From NCBI GenBank assembly GCA_964487925.1, contig CAZASZ010000035.1, positions 1-20,583 on the forward strand: DNA of 20,583 nucleotides, in the 5' to 3' direction. Shown piece after piece: positions 15,780-20,583 of this stretch (position 1 is the first letter of the stretch; each line of letters begins with the position of its first letter). Source of the DNA: RI-283 sp964487925 (lineage in GTDB: Bacteria > Pseudomonadota > Gammaproteobacteria > SZUA-140). The notes under the pieces are model-generated. The model was not told the origin of the DNA and did not search any database. It saw only the letters and a list, made by a program, of their open reading frames with translations. Made by a program: the position numbers and the translations under genes.

Positions 15780-17032
15780 CAGCGATCGACCTCCCCAAAA
15801 ACGATATCCTGTGTACCGATGATAGCCACGACGTCTGCAATCATATGGCCCTTACTCATCTCATTGAGTGCGGCAATGTGCGGAAAACCCGGCGCACGAA
15901 TCTTCATACGATATGGCTTGTTGGCCCCGTCCGAGATGAGATAGACGCCGAACTCACCCTTGGGGTGCTCAACGGCGGCGTAGGCCTCACCCTCGGGCAT
16001 GCAAAAACCTTCGGTGAAAAGTTTGAAATGGTGAATCAGCGATTCCATGTCGTCCTTCATCTCGGTGCGCTTTGGCGGCGAGACCTTGTGGTCGTCAAGC
16101 ATGACCGGACCCGAGTTGGCGCGCAGCCAATCGACACACTGTTTGATAATGCGATTTGCCTGACGCATCTCTTCGACGCGGACCAGATAACGGTCATAGC
16201 AATCGCCCTCGACCCCGACCGGAATATCAAAGTCGAGCCGGTCATAGACCTCATAGGGCTGTTTCTTGCGCAGGTCCCATTCGATCCCCGAACCACGCAA
16301 CATCGGGCCGGTAAAGCCAAGTTGCAGGGCGCGCTCGGGCGACACCACGCCGATCCCGACAGTGCGCTGCTTCCAGATGCGGTTGTCGGTCAGCAGGGTC
16401 TCGTATTCATCGACATAGGTCGGGAAACGGTTCGTGAAGTCCTCGATAAAATCGAGTAGCGAGCCGTGACGATTTTCATTCTTAACTGCGGTTTCTTTGG
16501 CATTGTGCCATTTAGAGGCTTCATAGAGCGGCATGCGGTCCGGCAGGTCACGATAGACGCCGCCCGGACGATAATAGGTCGCATGCAGGCGAGCGCCTGA
16601 GACCGCTTCATAGGCATCAAGCAAGTCCTCGCGCTCGCGGAAGGCGTATAGAAAAACCGTCATGGCCCCAATATCTAGGGCATGGGCGCCGATCCACAGC
16701 AAGTGATTCAGGATGCGCGTGATCTCGTCGAACATGACACGAATGTACTGAGCCCGAACCGGCGCATCGATACCCAGCAACTTCTCCATGGCGAGCACGT
16801 AACCATGCTCATTGCACATCATCGAGACGTAATCGAGTCGATCCATATAACCGATACTCTGGTTATAGGGCTTGTACTCGGCGAGTTTTTCGGTGCCGCG
16901 ATGCAGCAGACCGATATGCGGGTCGGCCCGTTCAATGACCTCGCCGTCGAGCTCAAGCACGAGCCGCAGCACACCATGGGCCGAGGGATGCTGCGGCCCG
17001 AAGTTCATCGTGTAGTTACGAATCTCAGGCAC
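15779..17032 (-). CDS. nuoD: NADH-quinone oxidoreductase subunit D
   Basis: The 49-kDa-type subunit that forms the quinone-reduction site with NuoB; 417 residues. The N terminus is characteristic (PEIRNYTMNFGPQHPSAHGV, with the quinone-site His), and further on are PHIGLLHRGTEKLAEYKPY, DRLDYVSMMCNEH and the C-terminal DIVFGEVDR. Two adjacent GTG codons (17035 and 17032) are possible starts; the second has GAGG 6 nt upstream and is preferred. The gene overlaps the nuoC end by about 8-11 bp. NuoC and NuoD are separate here, unlike the fused NuoCD of E. coli. Confidence 0.97.
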   Translation of the reverse strand: MPEIRNYTMNFGPQHPSAHGVLRLVLELDGEVIERADPHIGLLHRGTEKLAEYKPYNQSIGYMDRLDYVSMMCNEHGYVLAMEKLLGIDAPVRAQYIRVMFDEITRILNHLLWIGAHALDIGAMTVFLYAFREREDLLDAYEAVSGARLHATYYRPGGVYRDLPDRMPLYEASKWHNAKETAVKNENRHGSLLDFIEDFTNRFPTYVDEYETLLTDNRIWKQRTVGIGVVSPERALQLGFTGPMLRGSGIEWDLRKKQPYEVYDRLDFDIPVGVEGDCYDRYLVRVEEMRQANRIIKQCVDWLRANSGPVMLDDHKVSPPKRTEMKDDMESLIHHFKLFTEGFCMPEGEAYAAVEHPKGEFGVYLISDGANKPYRMKIRAPGFPHIAALNEMSKGHMIADVVAIIGTQDIVFGEVDR

Positions 17033-17675
17033 CACTCACCTCGTCGTTGCTTGCACGCCCCAGATAGCGGTGATCATTACGAATGACCTTGGGCTGATTG
17101 ACCCTGAGCTCGATCGAGACAGGCTCGTAAACCACGCGGCCCTTGTCGGCGTCATAACGCATCTCGACATGACCGGATAGTGGGAAGTCCTTGCGGAAGG
17201 GATGACCAATGAATCCATAATCAGTCAGGAGACGACGAAGGTCCTGATGGTCATCGAACATAACTCCGAAGAGGTCAAATGCCTCGCGCTCATACCAGTC
17301 GGCGACGCTCCAGACGCCAGTCATGGTGCCAACGCGCGGCGCCGAATCATCAAGCCAAACGCGGACACGCAGGCGCTCGTTATTACGTATCGACAACAGA
17401 TGATAGATCACGGCAAAACGCTGACCACTCCAGGTCGGCGCCTGATCGGTCTCCTGTCCATAGGCGAGATAATCAGCGGCGCAGAGATCAATCAGAATTT
17501 CGAAGGAGAAGGCCGGCTCGTCTCGCAGCGCCAGAGCGATATCGTGCAGCGTGCTACCTTCGACCTCGATCGTGATTTCATTCCTGTCGGTCTTCGCGAA
17601 CAGGATCTGGCCGGAAAAGCGGGCCTGCAAGCGCTCCTGTAAGGATACGTTCGTTTCAGTCATTTTGTCCGTCAT
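17025..17675 (-). CDS. nuoC: NADH-quinone oxidoreductase subunit C
   Basis: The 30-kDa-type structural subunit of the peripheral arm; 216 residues. The signature is WYEREAFDLFGVMFDDHQDL followed by RRLLTDYGFIGHPFRKDFP at about residues 127-165, and the C-terminal YEPVSIELR segment is present. It has no redox cofactor and packs against NuoD. The ATG overlaps the nuoB stop as ATGA (17675-17672). Confidence 0.97.
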   Translation of the reverse strand: MTDKMTETNVSLQERLQARFSGQILFAKTDRNEITIEVEGSTLHDIALALRDEPAFSFEILIDLCAADYLAYGQETDQAPTWSGQRFAVIYHLLSIRNNERLRVRVWLDDSAPRVGTMTGVWSVADWYEREAFDLFGVMFDDHQDLRRLLTDYGFIGHPFRKDFPLSGHVEMRYDADKGRVVYEPVSIELRVNQPKVIRNDHRYLGRASNDEVSGA

Positions 17676-18154
17676 CCTTGGCGGGCGATCGTATTGGTAC
17701 GACGAATCTTGTTCTGAAGCTGAATGATGCCGTAGAGCAAGGCCTCAGCGGTTGGCGGGCAACCCGGGACATAAATATCGACTGGAACGATGCGGTCGCA
17801 ACCGCGTACAACCGCGTAGGAGTAGTGATAATAGCCGCCGCCATTGGCGCAGGATCCCATTGAGATAACCCAACGCGGCTCGCTCATCTGGTCATAGACG
17901 CGACGCAGGGCGGGGGCCATTTTGTTGACAAGGGTACCCGCCACGATCATGACGTCCGATTGCCGGGGGCTGGGCCGAAACACGACACCGAATCGGTCAA
18001 GATCGTAACGCGCAGCGCCGGCATGCATCATCTCAACAGCACAGCACGCCAGACCGAAGGTCATCGGCCAGAGGGAGCCCGTACGAGCCCAGTTAATGAG
18101 TTTGTCGGCAGTCGTCGTAACGACGCTTTCCTGAAAGACGCCTTCTATTCCCAC
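17672..18154 (-). CDS. nuoB: NADH-quinone oxidoreductase subunit B (cluster N2)
   Basis: PSST-type subunit that holds cluster N2, the electron donor to quinone. I start at GTG 18154 with AAGGAG 7 nt upstream, giving 160 residues and the family N terminus MGIEG. A longer frame to 18175 lacks support. N2 ligands are the tandem C37-C38 (LACCAVEMM), C102 (GSCANGGGYY) and C132 (VPGCPP). The start lies inside the nuoA end (10-bp overlap), so the AAGGAG ribosome-binding site is within nuoA codons. Confidence 0.97.
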   Translation of the reverse strand: MGIEGVFQESVVTTTADKLINWARTGSLWPMTFGLACCAVEMMHAGAARYDLDRFGVVFRPSPRQSDVMIVAGTLVNKMAPALRRVYDQMSEPRWVISMGSCANGGGYYHYSYAVVRGCDRIVPVDIYVPGCPPTAEALLYGIIQLQNKIRRTNTIARQG

Positions 18155-18501
18155 TCCAGCGCTCCTTTTTTCCACTCGTAAATAAAGCCGATCACGAGGA
18201 TGGCGAGAAAGATTACCATGGCGATGAAACCGAACATCCCGATGTCCTTAAGCACCACGGCCCAGGGAAACAGAAAGGCGATCTCAAGATCGAAGATGAT
18301 GAAAAGAATAGCCACAAGATAATAACGCACGTCGAACTTCATGCGCGAGTCTTCGAAGGCCTCGAAACCGCACTCATATGGCGACAGCTTGGCGCTGTCC
18401 GGGCGGTTCGGCGCAAGCATAAAGCCCATCACTAAAGGCGCAACCCCGAAGACCATGCCGAGCGCGACAAAGACTAATACAGGTAGGTAATTTTCCAACA
18501 T
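18145..18501 (-). CDS. nuoA: NADH-quinone oxidoreductase subunit A
   Basis: First gene of the operon. A membrane subunit (ND3 counterpart) with three helices and 118 residues. The loop SPYECGFEAFEDSRMKFDVRY carries the conserved Cys and acidic residues near the quinone cavity. ATG 18501 gives the usual MLENYLP start, but the best purine run (AAGG) is about 13 nt away. A TTG two codons earlier (18507) has AAGG at about 8 nt and may be the true start. The gene is preceded by a leader with two hairpins and a strong promoter candidate. Confidence 0.96.
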   Translation of the reverse strand: MLENYLPVLVFVALGMVFGVAPLVMGFMLAPNRPDSAKLSPYECGFEAFEDSRMKFDVRYYLVAILFIIFDLEIAFLFPWAVVLKDIGMFGFIAMVIFLAILVIGFIYEWKKGALEWE

Positions 18502-18536
18502 AGTCAATTCAATGACCTTATTTGAATGTTATTTAT

Positions 18537-18554
18537 GACGGGGAGTTGCCCGTC
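18537..18554 (-). promoter_or_regulatory. Leader hairpin 2, proximal to nuoA
   Basis: Perfect inverted repeat: GACGGG (18537-18542) with CCCGTC (18549-18554), 6-bp stem and 6-nt loop, ending about 36 nt before the nuoA ATG. On the transcript it is followed by AUAAAUAAC, not a U-run, so it does not look like an intrinsic terminator. Confidence 0.45.
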
Positions 18555-18556
18555 TG

Positions 18557-18594
18557 CCTCCACATAATTCGTTATTAACTACTTGTTGTGGAGG
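18557..18594 (-). promoter_or_regulatory. Leader hairpin 1, distal to nuoA
   Basis: Perfect 8-bp inverted repeat: CCTCCACA (18557-18564) with TGTGGAGG (18587-18594), separated by a 22-nt AT-rich loop that itself contains GTTATTAAC, an odd palindrome (18571-18579). It stands 2 bp from hairpin 2 and within the predicted transcript. It could be an RNA structure or a DNA operator; the sequence alone does not decide. Confidence 0.45.
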
Positions 18595-18617
18595 TCCCCC
18601 TAAAACCTCTTCCACCG

Positions 18618-18646
18618 AGTCTAGGCGAGTGCCTGCAGAGTGTCAA
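18618..18646 (-). promoter_or_regulatory. Candidate sigma-70 promoter of the nuo operon
   Basis: A perfect TTGACA (18646-18641) and TAGACT (18623-18618, four of six consensus bases) are exactly 17 bp apart on the minus strand. Initiation would be near 18611, leaving a leader of about 110 nt that contains both hairpins. It is the strongest promoter match in the region and explains independent transcription of nuo from tpiA-secG-tRNA. Confidence 0.6.
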
Positions 18647-18972
18647 GGCAAGGGTTTCCCATCATCTTTGTCAAGCAAAAATCAACGCAAAAAAGCGTGT
18701 TCGAGGGCATAAGATTTCATCGGTCGCCGCTCGTCCTGCCGTCGAAGAGGCAATAATCGCCTGGTCACGATGATGCCCGCCCGGAAGCGCCGATAAATAT
18801 TAGAATTTAAGGCCTGAGTCGACCCTACAGACAGCCCAACAGTATAGTGCCGGGCACGATAGACGAATACCTCTGCGGCAGCGGAGATAGAAATTATAGC
18901 GACAGCCCTACTCCTGGCCCGGCCGACCCGTGGGCTATATAACGCCGCTCACTAACAGATTATATCTATATA

Positions 18973-19057
18973 TGGTGCCGATGGCCGGACTCGAACCGGC
19001 ACGGCTTACGCCACTGCCCCCTCAAGACAGCGTGTCTACCAATTCCACCACATCGGC
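18973..19057 (-). tRNA. tRNA-Leu (anticodon GAG)
   Basis: An 85-nt class II tRNA with encoded CCA. The acceptor stem GCCGATG pairs with CATCGGC, discriminator A. The anticodon stem CTGTC/GGCAG encloses the loop TTGAGGG, giving anticodon GAG (reads CUC and CUU). A long variable arm (TGGCGTAAGCC) and the T arm GCCGG-TTCGAGT-CCGGC are intact. It lies 40 bp after secG and is probably co-transcribed with it, as leuU is in E. coli. Confidence 0.97.
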
Positions 19058-19073
19058 AATTCATATAGACGGC

Positions 19074-19086
19074 CCAGCAGCGCTGG
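19074..19086 (-). other. Short hairpin between secG and tRNA-Leu
   Basis: CCAGC (19074-19078) pairs with GCTGG (19082-19086) around a 3-nt loop, in the 40-bp spacer. There is no U-run. It may be a processing or stability element of the secG-tRNA transcript; weakly supported. Confidence 0.3.
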
Positions 19087-19097
19087 ACGCCAACATC

Positions 19098-19502
19098 TTA
19101 CTGACCGCCTCCTGTACCAGCCTTCTGGTCTGGCTCAACAGGGTCCACCTGGGCCGGCGATGATTCAACCGGCAGAGTCGGCACGTCAGACTGCTGCCCC
19201 GCCCCCATACCTTTATCAACCGGCGCTGTCACCGCTGGCACGGCAAGCTCCGTCACACTCTTGTGCACGACACGCTGGCCATACAAATGCACCAGCCAGA
19301 GACAGGAAATAAAAAACAGGGTTGCCAGAATGGCCGTGGTCCGGGTCAGGAACGATGCCGCCCCCTGCGCACCGAACACAGTCTGAGAGGCGCCGCTGCC
19401 AAAAGCAGCACCGATATCGGCGCCCTTGCCACGCTGGATCAGGATCAACCCGATCAGGATGACTGACAACAACGTATGAATCCCTAAAAATACCGACAAC
19501 AT
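19098..19502 (-). CDS. secG: Preprotein translocase subunit SecG
   Basis: Accessory subunit of the SecYEG channel in the inner membrane; 134 residues. It has two membrane helices (about 3-22 and 55-75) separated by the conserved loop LIQRGKGADIGAAFGSGASQ and FGAQGAASFLTRTT, followed by a variable hydrophilic tail rich in Pro, Val and Gly (about 85-134), longer than in E. coli. The ATG at 19502 lies 41 bp after tpiA. The order tpiA-secG-tRNA-Leu is a known gammaproteobacterial arrangement. Confidence 0.95.
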   Translation of the reverse strand: MLSVFLGIHTLLSVILIGLILIQRGKGADIGAAFGSGASQTVFGAQGAASFLTRTTAILATLFFISCLWLVHLYGQRVVHKSVTELAVPAVTAPVDKGMGAGQQSDVPTLPVESSPAQVDPVEPDQKAGTGGGQ

Positions 19503-19543
19503 GATTTTCGCTCGTTTGTGACCTTATTAATGAACTGTCATCG

Positions 19544-20302
19544 TTATGCGGCCGCGGCCGCCTGACAGATCTTCAGAAACTCATCGGCCTGCAACGCGGC
19601 GCCACCGATCAGACCACCATCGATATCCGCTTGCACAAAGATATCGTTCGCGTTCGAGGACTTGACGCTGCCCCCATAAAGAATACGCATGCCAGAGGCC
19701 ATGGCCTCGTCATGCTCGGCCAACCGCTCCCGGATAAAGGCATGCACTGCCTGGGCCTGTTCTGGCGTCGCCGTCAACCCGGTGCCAATGGCCCACACGG
19801 GTTCATACGCAATGACGGCATTGGCCAGCGCCGCCAACCCGCCCTCTTGCACGAAAACAGCATTCAGTTGACGATCGATAACGGCCTCCGTCACGCCCCC
19901 CTCGCGATCCTCAAGTTGCTCACCGACGCAAAGGATTGGCGTCAAGCCCACTCTATCGGCAAGCACAAACTTGGCTGCAACCAGCTCATCACTTTCGCCG
20001 TAAAGGCTGCGGCGCTCGGAATGTCCAACAATCACATAGCGACAGCCCATATCGAGCAGCATGTCACCAGAAACTTCACCGGTAAAAGCGCCCGGACCCA
20101 CCTCGTCACAGAGGTTTTGACCGCCCCAAGCGATCGCTGTGCCCTCTAAGGCCTGAGCCGCGAGACCGATATGCACAAACGCGGGGCACACTGCGATATC
20201 AATACCCTCGACAACGCCGGACCTGACTCCGTCAAGCAGGGCCTGTACCGAGCCCCTGGTCCCATTCATCTTCCAATTTCCGGCCACCAAGGATCGTCGC
20301 AT
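19544..20302 (-). CDS. tpiA: Triosephosphate isomerase
   Basis: Interconverts dihydroxyacetone phosphate and glyceraldehyde 3-phosphate in glycolysis and gluconeogenesis; a cytoplasmic TIM barrel. Start at ATG 20302 (252 residues) with GGAGG a few bases upstream. The open frame runs further upstream to 20548 but into non-family sequence overlapping the tRNA. Catalytic motifs: GNWKMNG (Lys11), VGHSERR (catalytic His) and AYEPVWAIGTG (catalytic Glu), then the phosphate-binding YGGSVKSSNA and GLIGGAAL. The protein ends in a run of five Ala. Confidence 0.97.
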   Translation of the reverse strand: MRRSLVAGNWKMNGTRGSVQALLDGVRSGVVEGIDIAVCPAFVHIGLAAQALEGTAIAWGGQNLCDEVGPGAFTGEVSGDMLLDMGCRYVIVGHSERRSLYGESDELVAAKFVLADRVGLTPILCVGEQLEDREGGVTEAVIDRQLNAVFVQEGGLAALANAVIAYEPVWAIGTGLTATPEQAQAVHAFIRERLAEHDEAMASGMRILYGGSVKSSNANDIFVQADIDGGLIGGAALQADEFLKICQAAAAA

Positions 20303-20393
20303 GATTCCCCCTCCGCTCGCTCTACCGCTTCTTATTGTCATTGGACCGACCCTGGCCAACGCCGGATCTTCCTCATTCAAAATCAAGCGCGGA

Positions 20394-20422
20394 ATGTTAA
20401 CCTTATGAAGGACAGAATGCAA
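20394..20422 (-). promoter_or_regulatory. Weak promoter candidate for tpiA-secG-tRNA-Leu
   Basis: On the minus strand TTGCAT (20422-20417) and TAACAT (20399-20394) are 17 bp apart, each a partial consensus match. Initiation near 20387 would give a leader of about 85 nt to the tpiA ATG. The 209-bp gap to the divergent tRNA holds nothing else convincing for this strand. Confidence 0.35.
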
Positions 20423-20468
20423 CGAGTCTGAAAATACACACGCGCTCCAGCGCCGCCAGATATCGGAG

Positions 20469-20497
20469 TTGCGCATACCGAAACGAGTTGTTATTAT
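20469..20497 (+). promoter_or_regulatory. Promoter of the initiator tRNA gene
   Basis: TTGCGC (20469-20474) and TATTAT (20492-20497) are 17 bp apart on the plus strand. Initiation would fall near 20504, about 8 nt before the tRNA 5' end. The bases after the -10 box (CCTCGGCC) are GC-rich, as in the discriminators of stringently controlled stable-RNA promoters. Confidence 0.55.
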
Positions 20498-20511
20498 CCT
20501 CGGCCTACTGG

Positions 20512-20583
<72 letters not shown>

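Larger units (their letters stand above)
18508..18972. other. 465-bp non-coding stretch between tRNA-Leu and nuoA
   Basis: No plausible gene is seen here. It holds the nuo promoter candidate and the leader hairpins (listed separately). The part next to the tRNA is AT-patchy. It has a perfect TATAAT on the minus strand at 18898-18893 with no partner -35 box, a TATACT at 18846-18841 next to the inverted repeat GTGCC-G-GGCAC (18847-18857), and two copies of GACAGCCC (18830-18837 and 18901-18908), 71 bp apart. I see no terminator with a U-run after the tRNA. Confidence 0.6.

Noticed and set aside
18557..18594. GGAGG in the second hairpin arm as a ribosome-binding site for a leader peptide
   Set aside because: No ATG, GTG or TTG lies at a suitable distance downstream, so no leader peptide can be supported.
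18893..18898. Perfect TATAAT on the minus strand as the main nuo promoter
   Set aside because: At 16-19 bp spacing the upstream bases are GC-rich and do not resemble a -35 box, and there is no TG extension. TTGACA-17-TAGACT closer to nuoA is better.
19548..19561. Tandem GCGGCCGC repeat near the end of tpiA
   Set aside because: It simply encodes the terminal run of alanines in TpiA; no sign of a mobile or recombination site.

Overview
The window is a core-genome segment of a gammaproteobacterium. The evidence is gene order: tpiA-secG-tRNA-Leu(GAG) leading into a 14-gene nuo operon, then surE-pcm-yqaA-nlpD, with an initiator tRNA beside tpiA. The proteins look most like those of non-enteric, Chromatiales- or Xanthomonadales-like lineages, with separate NuoC and NuoD and a NuoG lacking cluster N7. 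Base composition is moderately GC-rich by eye, and I cannot name a genus. Almost everything is on the minus strand, so transcription runs from the right end to the left.

Right end (about 18.5-20.6 kb): an initiator tRNA runs off the right edge on the plus strand, with a good promoter. Divergent from it are tpiA (glycolysis), secG (Sec translocon) and tRNA-Leu(GAG). A 470-bp non-coding stretch follows. It holds a strong sigma-70-like promoter and a leader with two perfect hairpins ahead of nuoA.

Middle (about 4.0-18.5 kb): nuoABCDEFGHIJKLMN encodes the whole proton-pumping NADH:quinone oxidoreductase (complex I). The genes overlap or lie close together, several joined by ATGA or TGATG junctions. 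B, C, D and I form the connecting module, E, F and G form the NADH-oxidising module, and A, H and J-N form the membrane arm. Key cluster ligands and proton-channel charged residues are intact, so the complex should be functional.

Left part (about 1.1-3.9 kb): surE, pcm, yqaA and an nlpD-like gene overlap one another and appear to have their own promoter in front of surE. This is the usual stationary-phase survival and repair neighbourhood, but rpoS, which normally follows nlpD, is absent. SurE appears to start at a CTG codon.

Left edge (1-1.1 kb): the 3' end of an HPF/RaiA-like ribosome hibernation gene, a possible terminator, a promoter, and one orphan plus-strand gene for a zinc-ribbon, single-membrane-span protein of unknown function, which converges on nlpD. 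I see no CRISPR array, insertion sequence, prophage or defence locus. The window is mostly ordinary; the points worth checking are the CTG start, the missing rpoS, the orphan zinc-ribbon gene, the structured nuo leader, and the U1 initiator tRNA.
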